Assembly: GCA_020445665.1 (NCBI GenBank)
Contig: JAGRGD010000106.1
Location: 1-46,403, forward strand
Length of the DNA stretch: 46,403 nt
Direction of reading: 5' to 3'
DNA from: Rhodocyclaceae bacterium
GTDB taxonomy: Bacteria > Pseudomonadota > Gammaproteobacteria > Burkholderiales > Rhodocyclaceae
Shown: positions 1 through 8,188 of the stretch, one piece after another
How the letters are laid out: each line of letters starts with the position of its first letter
How positions within the stretch are numbered: position 1 is the first letter of the stretch
Position numbers and translations under genes: made by a program
The notes under the pieces: generated by a model
Databases searched by the model: none
What the model was told of the DNA's origin: nothing
The model's input: the letters and a program-made list of their open reading frames with translations, nothing else

Positions 1-33
1 CTGCTGGGCCCGTTGACCGCGTTACGCCTCCTT

Positions 34-52
34 GCCTGGGGGCCACCCAGGC
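34..52. other. perfect hairpin near left edge
   Basis: Seven-base arms (34-40 and 46-52) are perfectly complementary around a 5-base loop. It lies about 70 bases past the stop of the leftward lipoprotein gene and has no T-run on either side. It could be a weak terminator for that gene, but a GC-rich genome gives such hairpins by chance. Confidence 0.25.
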
Positions 53-121
53 CGCGTCGGCGCGCCTTGTCCTCGAACCCAGCAGACCACAGCGCGACCG
101 CCATACAAATGTCCACAGACC

Positions 122-334
122 CTAGCGAGCCGCCCCCTCCGGCAGCTCGCGCTTGTAGTCCTCGTAGCTCCGGTCGGCATCGCTGAGGCAGGAGTTTCGA
201 TCGGCCTCGTCCGCGAGCCGATGGCATTGCTGGCGCTGATACGACTGGCCGGTGGCATAGAGCTGCTGCGAACTGCACGCCGCACCGCCCAGCAGGGCTG
301 CGACGGCCACGGTGAACCGGATGTGTGTCTGCAT
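122..334 (-). CDS. small hypothetical lipoprotein (70 aa)
   Basis: A 70-residue exported protein of unknown function. Residues 1-20 form a short signal peptide with a hydrophobic core ending in GGAAC, so Cys20 would be the lipidated residue. The lipobox is loose (Gly at -3). The mature part is polar and tyrosine-rich, with two further cysteines near 37 and 49 and a charged C-terminus (SYEDYKRE). Small betaproteobacterial and Pseudomonas lipoproteins with a similar Cys...Cys...SYxxYxRE pattern are known to me only as hypotheticals. I chose the ATG at 334 because GGGGAGG lies just upstream and it places the signal peptide at the N-terminus. A longer frame continues upstream but looks non-coding. 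It is transcribed away from the NRPS locus and probably is not part of it. Confidence 0.6.
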   Translation of the reverse strand: MQTHIRFTVAVAALLGGAACSSQQLYATGQSYQRQQCHRLADEADRNSCLSDADRSYEDYKRELPEGAAR

Positions 335-821
335 GGTGCGCCCTCCCCTGGCATGGGCTGGACAACCTCCACGCCAGCAGGCGCATCCGGTTTCCGATCC
401 CTCGCCAGAAGCATATGCCAATCCCGGCGGCCGGACCACGGCAGCGATCAACGCAGGCATCGACGCGCCAAGGCAGGCGGCGAGGCCACCCCTGCGATGG
501 CCCCATTGCGTGGCCGACCCGGGGCCCCCGACGCGATTGGATCGCGCGCCATCGCCTTCGAAGGGCCCACCGGCGTCCCGGCGCCGAATGGCGTCAGAGC
601 ACAGGCAGCGAGCCAACGCGGAGCCAGAAAGCGGCAGGACACAATGAAGATCGCATCGCCCGGCGCCACGGGCGGGTGTGCCACCCGGCACCGGATCGGG
701 TTCAGATTCGCTCGCAATGGCAGCATCGATGGGCCCGGCGGGGTGCCGGGTCGGCCGCGGCAGGAACGAGTGCACAGGGAGATGGCGCGTAGTCGAATAC
801 GCTAGAGTGCAATCTGAAACC
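335..821. other. intergenic region, no convincing gene
   Basis: About 490 bases between the leftward lipoprotein gene and the leader of the rightward NRPS operon. Several open frames cross it on both strands, but they are Arg/Pro/Ala-rich, match no family I know, and lack good ribosome binding sites. Promoters for both divergent genes must lie here. I could not pick a -35/-10 pair with confidence. Confidence 0.5.
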
Positions 822-852
822 GGAGGCCGCGGCGCCTCCTCTCGTGGAGGCG
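822..852 (+). promoter_or_regulatory. candidate SD-sequestering leader with two exclusive hairpins
   Basis: The hexamer GGAGGC occurs at 822-827 and again at 846-851. Its exact complement GCCTCC lies between them at 834-839. The middle copy can pair with either flank. Pairing with 846-852 gives a 7-bp stem (833-839/846-852) that buries the Shine-Dalgarno GGAGG five to six bases before the ATG at 857. Pairing with 822-827 would free it. This layout is that of a translational switch or attenuator for the first gene of the operon. The repeats are seen directly. The switching function is inferred, and no ligand domain is recognisable. Confidence 0.4.
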
Positions 853-856
853 GTTC

Positions 857-2017
857 ATGAAGATGGTCGTTCTGGGTGCCGGGAGGCAGGGCTGTGCGGC
901 GGCATTCGATCTCGCGAGAAGCCCTCTGGTGGAAGATGTCACCCTGGTCGACCTCGGGCTCGACGAGTTGCCAGCGTTCCTGCGTGGAGACGCCAAGGTT
1001 CGCCTGCTACGCTCCGACGTCAATGACCTGCTGCGCGCAAGAGAACTGATTGCCCCGGCGACGGTGGTCTGCAGTGCCTTGCCATACCACATGAATTTCC
1101 GCGTGGCGGAGCTGGCCCTGGAGTGCGGCACGCACTATTGCGATCTGGGCGGCAACACCGAGATTGTCAAGCAGCAGCGCGGGCTCGACGCGGCTGCGGT
1201 CGAGGCCGGGGTCAGCCTGGTTCCTGACTGCGGTCTGGCGCCCGGCCTGGTGAACATTCTGGCCGCGTCGGGTATTCGCAGTCTCGATTCCGTGGACTCG
1301 GTCAGGATTCGCGTTGGCGGTCTGCCGCAGAAGCCGCTACCGCCCTTGCACTATGGCATCGTCTATTCGCTCGAGGGCCTGCTCGACTACTACACCACCA
1401 ACTCGGTCGTGCTACGCAATGGTGTCCCGCAGTGGGTGGACGCGCTCAGTGGCCTCGAGACGTGCAAGTTTCCGGCCCCGGTTGGCGAACTGGAAGCGTT
1501 TCACACAGCTGGCGGCATCTCGAGCCTGGCCGAGCGCTACGCTGGACAGGTGCGCGAAATGGACTACAAGACCCTCAGGTTCCCGGGCCATGCGGCGATC
1601 ATGAAGGCGGTGCGCGACCTTGGCCTGCTGGGCCTGGACCCCGTCAGGGTCGGCGCGCACTCGGTGGTTCCGCGGGAGGCATTCGCGGCAATCGTGACGC
1701 CTCACCTGTCGGGCGTCAGTCTGGACTTCGTGGTTGCCCGCGTGACCGTCGCCGGCCTGCTCGACGGCAAGCCTCACGCCCTCGAGTGGGAAATGATCGA
1801 TTACTGCGACGAACAGAACGGCATCACCGCAATGATGCGCACGACCGGCTACTCGCTGGCGATCACGGCGCTGCTACAGGCCACCGGAGCGATCCCGGCC
1901 GGCGTCAGGACGCCGGACGAGGGCGTACCGGTCGATGCCTTCCTGGGAGAACTGGCCGCCCGCGGTATCGAGGTTGGCGCGAAGGCCGTTGAACTGCCGG
2001 TGCACAGCCAGGGGTGA
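857..2017 (+). CDS. lysine 6-dehydrogenase / saccharopine dehydrogenase-like oxidoreductase
   Basis: A 386-residue NAD(P)-dependent enzyme of the saccharopine dehydrogenase fold. A Rossmann motif VVLGAGRQG sits at residues 4-12. Downstream blocks PDCGLAPGLVNIL, YSLEGLLDYYT, LEAFHTAGG and DYKTLRFPGHA match those of bacterial lysine 6-dehydrogenase, as does the total length. That enzyme oxidises L-lysine at the epsilon carbon to aminoadipate semialdehyde, which cyclises to delta-1-piperideine-6-carboxylate. As first gene of the rightward NRPS operon it probably supplies a precursor (a cyclic imino acid or the semialdehyde) rather than serving lysine catabolism. No separate catabolic genes are nearby. 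The ATG at 857 has GGAGG six bases upstream, inside a possible regulatory hairpin. The exact substrate is inferred; saccharopine or a polyamine precursor is possible. Confidence 0.8.
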   Translation: MKMVVLGAGRQGCAAAFDLARSPLVEDVTLVDLGLDELPAFLRGDAKVRLLRSDVNDLLRARELIAPATVVCSALPYHMNFRVAELALECGTHYCDLGGNTEIVKQQRGLDAAAVEAGVSLVPDCGLAPGLVNILAASGIRSLDSVDSVRIRVGGLPQKPLPPLHYGIVYSLEGLLDYYTTNSVVLRNGVPQWVDALSGLETCKFPAPVGELEAFHTAGGISSLAERYAGQVREMDYKTLRFPGHAAIMKAVRDLGLLGLDPVRVGAHSVVPREAFAAIVTPHLSGVSLDFVVARVTVAGLLDGKPHALEWEMIDYCDEQNGITAMMRTTGYSLAITALLQATGAIPAGVRTPDEGVPVDAFLGELAARGIEVGAKAVELPVHSQG

Positions 2018-2149
2018 CGCCTCGGGCCGCTTCGTGCGATGTCGCGGCCGGGTGGCGGCGAGGCCGGCACCGCGCCGGGCGAACATCCACCACGTGCCGT
2101 ACGCCGTGGCGCCGTGTCGGCTGCGGCACCTGACGCAGGAGAGCCATTC

Positions 2150-4018
2150 TTGGACCCCTTCAAGCCGTGGGAGCAATTGCGCCGGGTGCTGGTTCGCGAA
2201 GACTGGACGCGGATGCTGCGGCTGTTGCTGGCAATGGTGGTGGTGATGGTGCTGCAGGTGACCGGTGTGGCGTCGATCCTGCCCTTCATGCAACTGGTGG
2301 CACAGCCCGGGGTCGTCGAGCAGAGCCACTGGATGAAGTGGATCTACGACACCGCCGGCTTCGAATCCGAGCGCCAGATGTTGCTGTGGACCGGCGCCGC
2401 GGTTTTCTGCCTGTTCACGCTCTCGGTGCTGTTGACCGCCCTGCTCAACTGGCAGATGCAGCGTTCGCTGGCGCAAACCGCGCATTGCCTGAGCATCCGC
2501 CAGTTGCAGACCTTCATGGAGCTTCCCTACGAGTACTTCGTTGCCAACAGTTCGTCGGAGCTGTTGCGGCGAACGGTCGCCGACATCAATACCCTGTTGA
2601 TCGACGTGCTGCTTGCCGGCAGCCAGATCATCGCCCAGACGCTGCTTGCGGTGGGCCTGCTGGCACTGATGTTCTTCATGCACGCCGGCGTCGCCCTTGC
2701 CGCGATCACTGTCTTCGCCGGCGCCTACTCGGCGATCCATCTGCTGCGCCACGCCTATGCCGTGCGCCTCGGCAAGATGCGCATCGATGCCGACCAGCAG
2801 CGATACGCCACCTTCGTCGATGCGATCACCGGCATGAAGTCGATTCGCGTCGCCAACGCATCGGCATATTTCGCGTCGCGCTTCGACAAGGCTTCGGAAG
2901 CCTACTCGCGCATCTACCCCCGTCTCCATCTGGTGATGGCGCTTCCCCGTCACCTGATGGAGATTCTCGCGTTCGGCGGCATTCTTCTTGCCGTGCTGAT
3001 CCTGGTCGGCGCCGGCGGCGATTTCTCGGAGGTCGTGCCGCTGCTGAGCTTCTTCGCGCTGGCGACCTACCGCTTGATGCCGGCGCTGCACACCATCTTC
3101 GATGGCGCCGGCCGCTTCAGCAGCAGTCTGCCAGTGATCGACGCCATTGCCCGCGACCTGGTGCCCCGCCCTGCGGATGCAGTCACGGGCCAGGCATCGG
3201 CGGCGCCGCGCAGCACCGCGTCGGCGGTCGATGCGCGGCCCTCGGACGCTGCCCTGAGCTTCGAGCGCGAGATCTGCCTCAACCGCGTCAGCTTCCGTTA
3301 CCGCGGCGCCGAGGCACCGACGCTGCGCGACGTCGAGTTGCGCGTCGAGAAGGGGGCGCGGGTTGCGCTCGTGGGCACCACGGGTGCCGGCAAGACGACC
3401 CTGGTGGACCTGGCCGTCGGCCTCCTGCTGCCGACCTCCGGTGCGTTGACCGTCGATGACACGCCGATCGACGCCGTCAGGCTCGCCCAGTGGCGGAAGC
3501 ACATCGCCTATGTACCGCAGGACGTCTTCCTGTTCGACGCATCGATCGCCGCCAACATTGCCTTCGGCAGCGCCGACATCGACTTCGCGCGCATGCGGAC
3601 CGCCGCGCGGATCGCCCAGATCGACGACTTCATCGTCAACGAACTCGACGGCGGCTACGACTTCCTCGTCGGCGAGCGCGGCGTACGCCTCAGTGGCGGT
3701 CAGCGCCAGCGTATCGGCATTGCCCGCGCGCTCTACCGGGACCCCGATGTCCTGCTGCTGGACGAGGCGACGAATGGTCTGGACAATGTCACCGAGGCCG
3801 CGGTCATGGCGGCGCTGCAACGCCAGGTGCCCGATCTGACCGTGATCGCCATTGCGCATCGGCTGTCGACGATCCGTTCGTTCGATCGCATCTACCTGAT
3901 CGACGGTGGGCGGGTTTCCGACCGGGGCAGCTTTGAGGATCTCTATCGTCGCAACGACCGCTTCCAGCGCATGGTCGATGCGAGCAGCGATGCCGGCACA
4001 GGGCCGGCGACCAAGTGA
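2150..4018 (+). CDS. ABC exporter, fused permease-ATPase
   Basis: A half-size type IV ABC exporter of about 622 residues (MsbA/peptide-exporter type) in the inner membrane, presumably secreting the NRPS product. The N-terminal 300 or so residues carry the hydrophobic ABC transmembrane segments. The nucleotide-binding domain follows, with Walker A GTTGAGKTT near residue 409, signature LSGGQRQRIGIARAL, Walker B DVLLLDEATNGLD and switch histidine AIAHRLST. LDEATNGLD replaces the common LDEATSALD, but the catalytic Glu is kept. I chose the TTG at 2150 because AGGAG lies eight bases upstream and the protein then starts just before the first helix. An in-frame ATG at 2039 would add 37 low-complexity residues. 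It sits between the dehydrogenase and the methyltransferase/NRPS genes of the same operon. Confidence 0.85.
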   Translation: MDPFKPWEQLRRVLVREDWTRMLRLLLAMVVVMVLQVTGVASILPFMQLVAQPGVVEQSHWMKWIYDTAGFESERQMLLWTGAAVFCLFTLSVLLTALLNWQMQRSLAQTAHCLSIRQLQTFMELPYEYFVANSSSELLRRTVADINTLLIDVLLAGSQIIAQTLLAVGLLALMFFMHAGVALAAITVFAGAYSAIHLLRHAYAVRLGKMRIDADQQRYATFVDAITGMKSIRVANASAYFASRFDKASEAYSRIYPRLHLVMALPRHLMEILAFGGILLAVLILVGAGGDFSEVVPLLSFFALATYRLMPALHTIFDGAGRFSSSLPVIDAIARDLVPRPADAVTGQASAAPRSTASAVDARPSDAALSFEREICLNRVSFRYRGAEAPTLRDVELRVEKGARVALVGTTGAGKTTLVDLAVGLLLPTSGALTVDDTPIDAVRLAQWRKHIAYVPQDVFLFDASIAANIAFGSADIDFARMRTAARIAQIDDFIVNELDGGYDFLVGERGVRLSGGQRQRIGIARALYRDPDVLLLDEATNGLDNVTEAAVMAALQRQVPDLTVIAIAHRLSTIRSFDRIYLIDGGRVSDRGSFEDLYRRNDRFQRMVDASSDAGTGPATK

Positions 4019-4067
4019 GGCGGGCAACTGACGTGAGAGGCGATTCCGTTGTGGAGATCTGGCGGCG

Positions 4068-4916
4068 GTGACGGAGGGCCTGCCTCCCGCCGCGGCGCGC
4101 CACGAACCGGCCGTCTCGGGCTGGCGTACCGCCCTGGCCCGGCACTCGGAACTGCTGACCCGCCCGGCCGAGATGCTGATGCGTCTCTCGGTGCTGGTCC
4201 GCGAGGCGGTGCCCGTTGGCCTGCTCCGCCGGCACGAGATCCTTCACGCCGTCCGGCAGGCCTATCGCGGGGCGCCGGATTTCTACGACCCTGACGTCTA
4301 TCGCCTGCGCTTCGAAGCCGACCTGTTGCCGCTTCTGGAGAGGCACGCTGGCGGCAGGCGCCTGCTCGACCTGTACTGCGGTCAGGGGCGGGAGGCCGCG
4401 ATCTTCAGCGAAGCAGGCTACGAAGTGCTGGGCGTCGACGAGGACGCCAGCTCGGTCGCCAAGGCACGCGCCCACCTCGCGCGTCGCGGCTACGGCGCCG
4501 AATTCGTCGCCGCCGACGTCGATCGCTGGCAGCCGTCGGACGGCGCGTTCGATGTCGTGTACAGCTCGCTGTGGATGTATTCCTGCATTCCGGATCGGGC
4601 AGCGCGCGTCGCCTGGCTGGAGCGGGTCGCCGGGTGGATGGGGGAAGGCGGCGTGATGGTGATCTCGGTCACCCCGCGTCGCTCGCCACGCTCCGCGCGT
4701 GCCCGCCACCTCGTCGCGCGCTCGCTGTCGATGCTGACGGGGAATCGTCGCCGGCCGGAACTGGGAGACCGGTTCCATACCCGCCTGTTCTGGCATGACT
4801 TCGTCAATGCCGAGGTCGAGGCCGAACTCGCACAAGCGGGCCTGTCCGTGCGCGAGGTGCACGAAATCGGCGGCTTTACTGCCTGCACCTTCTTCATCGT
4901 GGGGCGCCATGGCTGA
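4068..4916 (+). CDS. class I SAM-dependent methyltransferase
   Basis: A 282-residue cytoplasmic methyltransferase. Motif I (LLDLYCGQGREA, from residue 99) is the SAM-binding glycine loop. It is followed by the acidic ribose-binding strand end GYEVLGVDED and by AADVDRW as motif II. The first 95 residues are a family-unspecific extension. Start at GTG 4068, with GGAG twelve bases upstream. The last 8 bases overlap the start of the NRPS gene at 4909, so translation is probably coupled. The position suggests a tailoring N-, O- or C-methylation of the peptide or a building block. The acceptor cannot be read from sequence. Confidence 0.75.
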   Translation: MTEGLPPAAARHEPAVSGWRTALARHSELLTRPAEMLMRLSVLVREAVPVGLLRRHEILHAVRQAYRGAPDFYDPDVYRLRFEADLLPLLERHAGGRRLLDLYCGQGREAAIFSEAGYEVLGVDEDASSVAKARAHLARRGYGAEFVAADVDRWQPSDGAFDVVYSSLWMYSCIPDRAARVAWLERVAGWMGEGGVMVISVTPRRSPRSARARHLVARSLSMLTGNRRRPELGDRFHTRLFWHDFVNAEVEAELAQAGLSVREVHEIGGFTACTFFIVGRHG

Positions 4917-7900
4917 CTGGCGCACCAACCTGACCCGCAGCCAGCAGCTGGTATGGCTCGGCCAGCAGCAATACCCGGCAGCGCCCCTGTACAACATGGC
5001 GCTCACGTTCGAGCTGAACGGCAACCTCGATGCGGCATGTTTCGAGCTGGCGTTCCGCGCCTGCGTGGCCGAATGCGATGCCTTGCGCTCGATCTTCGAG
5101 TCGCAGGCCGGGCAACCGCGACGCCGGGTTCTTGAGCGCGTGGAGTTCGCGTTCCCGCGGGTCGACCTGCGGCGCCAAGAAGATCCGCGTTCCGCGTGTC
5201 ACGACTGGCTGGCCGAGCGCATGCGCCAGCCATTCGACCTCGGCCGGCGCGCCTTCGATACCGCCTTGCTCCAGCTCGCCGACGATCACTTCGTGTGGTT
5301 TCTGAATCAGCACCACATCATCAGCGACGGCCGCTCGGTGGGTCTGATCTTCGACGCCATCGCGGCGCGCTACGCCGGCCTCGTCGGCCGGCCGAACGCA
5401 GCGCCGGCAGCGCCGATTGCGGCATTCGAGGACTACGCCGCCCACGAACATCGGCTCGATCAGGAAGGTCGCAACCGGCAGGAGAAAGCCTACTGGGCGG
5501 CGCGTGCCCAGGCATGGCAGTCGCGGGAAGCGCTGAGCTTCTACGGCAATCCGCCGCGGCACCCGACGACTGCCAGCGAGCGGGTTCCGGTCGTCATCGG
5601 GATCACGCGTGAGGAAAAGCTGCGGCGGCTCGCCGCCAGCGACGAGTTCGCGGCGGTGACCTCGGATGCCGCCCTGTTCCAGATCCTGCAGACCGTATTT
5701 TTCGCCTATCTGTACCGCGCCAGCGGCCAGCGATCGCTGACGGTCGGCGTGCCGAGTGCCAATCGCGCCGGCCGGAGGCACCGGAATACGATCGGACTGC
5801 TGATGCAGCTTTTCTCGCTTCAGCTGGAAGTCGAAGACGGAGAGACCTTTGCCTCGCTCCATGACAAGGTTCGAACCGAGACGCTCGAATTCCTCCGTCA
5901 CGCGGCGCCCGGCGCCTCGACCCCGGCAGCAGCGGCCGCGTTCAATGTCGTCTTCAACTACATCCCGATTGCGGGCAGCACGATTGCCGGCGTGGCGGCC
6001 CGGCAGCGTTTCCATCATGCCGGTCACGGCGAAGCGCACCATCTGCTGCGGCTCCAGGTCCAGGACTATGACGGTGCCGAACTGGAAGCCGCGCTGGACT
6101 TGAATCGCGCCGCGTTCGGCAGCGTCGACGCAGCAACGGTCGCCGGACACTTCCTCGTCATGCTCGACGCCTTTCTGGACGATCGCTCGATGCAGCTCGA
6201 TGCGGTCGACATGCTGGCGCCGCGTGAACGCCGCCTTCTGCTCGAAGAGTTCAACCGTACCGGCGCCGACTACGACGCAGCCAGCCGGCTGGAAGCGCGC
6301 TTCGAGGCCGCCGCCGCAGCCGGCCCGGAGCGTCCGGCGGTCGTCGCGGAACACGCGGCGCTCAGTTACGGCGCGCTCGATCGACGCGCGGACACCCTGG
6401 CCGCAGCCCTCACCGAGGCCGGCGTCATTGACGGGCAGATCGTCGGTCTGCAGCTCGACCGCGGCATCGACTTCGTGGTCGGCGTGCTGGCGGTGCTCAA
6501 GGCGGGCGCCGTCTTCATGCCGCTGCCGAGCGATCTGCCGCCGGCGCGCCGCAACACCATGCTCGACCTGGCCGGGGCGGAGGTCGTGATCGTTGCCGAC
6601 GCGACGCCCGCAGACGCGGTTCCGGAACGGCGCTCCGTCGTGCGCATGGGCGCAGCCGAATGCTCCGCGTGCGGGCTGCCGGAGCGCGCGCGCTCCGGTA
6701 GCAACGCAGCCGCCTACGTCCTGTTTACTTCGGGCTCGAGTGGCGAGCCCAAGGGCGTTGTGTGCAGTCACCGGGCCGTCGCCAACCTGCTCGCCGATTT
6801 CGAGCGCCGCCATCGGCTGTCGGGCAGCGCGCGGTGTTCGTGGTGGACCAGCCCTTCGTTCGACGTCTCGATCTACGAACTCTTCTCGGCGCTTGCCTTC
6901 GGACGCACGCTGTACGTCGCGCCCGAGCCGGTTCGCGCTGATGCCCGGCGCATGCTCGACTGGCTTTGCGAACAAGGCATACACAGCGCCTATCTGCCGC
7001 CCTTCATGCTGAATGATGTGCGTGAACAGATCGAACTTCGCAAGGCACGGCCGGTGCTGCGGCGCCTGCTGGTCGGCGTCGAGCCGATCGACGAGCCGTG
7101 CCTGGCTGCGATGGCCACTGCGCTGCCAGAGCTCTGCATCATCAACGGGTACGGGCCGACGGAGGCGACTGTCTGCGCGACGCTCTACCCGGTCGCCCCG
7201 GGACCGGCACCGGAACGCAATACCCCGATCGGCAGGCCAGTCGGGAACAATCGCGTCTACCTGCTCGACGACGCCCGGCGGGTGGTGCCGTTCGGCGCTG
7301 TCGGCGAGATCTACATCGGCGGAGACGGACTTTCCCTGGGCTACCTGAACCGCCCCGGTGAAACCGCCGAGCGGTTCGTGCCGAGCCCGGTCGAACAGGA
7401 TCGCGGTGCGCTGCTGTACCGCACCGGCGATCTCGCGCGCTACCTGCCCGACGGCAATCTGATGTTCGTCGGCCGTGCCGACGACCAGATCAAGTTCAGG
7501 GGTCAGCGGATCGAGCCTGGCGAGGTCGAGCGAGCCCTGGGTCAGCACCCGGACGTCCGTGAAGCGCTGGTGATGGCGAGGCCGATTGACGGTGAAACGC
7601 GGCTGGTCGCCTATCTGGCCACGGGTCACGGCGGGCGACGGTCGGCGTCCGAGTGGGCCCGGTGGCTGGCAACCCGGCTTCCGCGCGCCCTGGTTCCGAC
7701 GGTCTTCATCGAGATCGAAGCATTCCCCTTGACCGTCAGCGGCAAGATCGATCGTCGCGCGCTACCGCAGGCGCCATCCGGCGAGAGCCGGCACGCAGCG
7801 GCCGGGCGACCGGCCGGGACGACCCTCGAGAAGCAGCTCGCGGCACTGTTCGGCGATGTGCTGGAGATGACGCAGGTGGACATCGGGACCCATTTCCTCG

Positions 7901-8145
7901 ACATGGGCGGCGACTCGATCCGGGCGATGCTGATCGCCGCCAGGGCGAACGAACTGGGCCTCACGCTGGCTCCGCGCGAGATCTTCGAGCACGGAACGGT
8001 CGAGTCGCTGGCGCGCGCCATCGAAGCGCGTGGTTCGGTCCGTGAGTGCGGCGACGCCTCGCCGGCGAGCGGGTTGACCGAAGCCGAACTGCAGCAGGTG
8101 CTGACGGAGTTCGGCGAGGATCCGGACATCGACGACGCACCATGA
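4909..8145 (+). CDS. nonribosomal peptide synthetase, C-A-T module
   Basis: A one-module NRPS of 1,078 residues. The condensation domain (about 1-430) carries HHIISDG at 135-141, a complete HHxxxDG. Its N-terminal motif (LTRSQQLVWLGQQ, then PLYNMA) looks more like an L-L or starter C domain than the TPMQEG type. The adenylation domain (about 460-960) has A3 YVLFTSGSSGEPKG at 603, INGYGPTEATVC, LYRTGDLARYLPDG, and Lys in SGKIDRRAL. By manual alignment to GrsA I read the ten-residue specificity code as D-V-Y-Y-L-G-G-V-C-K, which I cannot assign to an amino acid. The carrier domain has GGDSI with Ser1003 as the phosphopantetheine site. The protein ends in a short acidic helix (LTEAELQQVL) that may be a docking element. 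I start it at ATG 4909, overlapping the methyltransferase. No epimerase domain is present. Confidence 0.92.
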   Translation: MADWRTNLTRSQQLVWLGQQQYPAAPLYNMALTFELNGNLDAACFELAFRACVAECDALRSIFESQAGQPRRRVLERVEFAFPRVDLRRQEDPRSACHDWLAERMRQPFDLGRRAFDTALLQLADDHFVWFLNQHHIISDGRSVGLIFDAIAARYAGLVGRPNAAPAAPIAAFEDYAAHEHRLDQEGRNRQEKAYWAARAQAWQSREALSFYGNPPRHPTTASERVPVVIGITREEKLRRLAASDEFAAVTSDAALFQILQTVFFAYLYRASGQRSLTVGVPSANRAGRRHRNTIGLLMQLFSLQLEVEDGETFASLHDKVRTETLEFLRHAAPGASTPAAAAAFNVVFNYIPIAGSTIAGVAARQRFHHAGHGEAHHLLRLQVQDYDGAELEAALDLNRAAFGSVDAATVAGHFLVMLDAFLDDRSMQLDAVDMLAPRERRLLLEEFNRTGADYDAASRLEARFEAAAAAGPERPAVVAEHAALSYGALDRRADTLAAALTEAGVIDGQIVGLQLDRGIDFVVGVLAVLKAGAVFMPLPSDLPPARRNTMLDLAGAEVVIVADATPADAVPERRSVVRMGAAECSACGLPERARSGSNAAAYVLFTSGSSGEPKGVVCSHRAVANLLADFERRHRLSGSARCSWWTSPSFDVSIYELFSALAFGRTLYVAPEPVRADARRMLDWLCEQGIHSAYLPPFMLNDVREQIELRKARPVLRRLLVGVEPIDEPCLAAMATALPELCIINGYGPTEATVCATLYPVAPGPAPERNTPIGRPVGNNRVYLLDDARRVVPFGAVGEIYIGGDGLSLGYLNRPGETAERFVPSPVEQDRGALLYRTGDLARYLPDGNLMFVGRADDQIKFRGQRIEPGEVERALGQHPDVREALVMARPIDGETRLVAYLATGHGGRRSASEWARWLATRLPRALVPTVFIEIEAFPLTVSGKIDRRALPQAPSGESRHAAAGRPAGTTLEKQLAALFGDVLEMTQVDIGTHFLDMGGDSIRAMLIAARANELGLTLAPREIFEHGTVESLARAIEARGSVRECGDASPASGLTEAELQQVLTEFGEDPDIDDAP

Positions 8146-8188
8146 CGCCGGATCCATTCACGATGAATCGCCCCGCGGGACATTCCCG

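Noticed and set aside
335-821. Small genes upstream of the NRPS operon
   Set aside because: Frames overlap on both strands, with no ribosome sites, motifs or signal peptides.
2039-2149. Longer start for the ABC exporter at ATG 2039
   Set aside because: The extra 37 residues are Ala/Gly/Pro-rich. The TTG at 2150 has AGGAG at good spacing.
1874-4027. 717-codon open frame on the minus strand
   Set aside because: Lies opposite the ABC exporter. The His/Gln-rich composition is that of a shadow frame.
4894-7629. 911-codon open frame on the minus strand
   Set aside because: Antisense to the rightward C-A-T NRPS. No recognisable domains; same codon-composition artefact.
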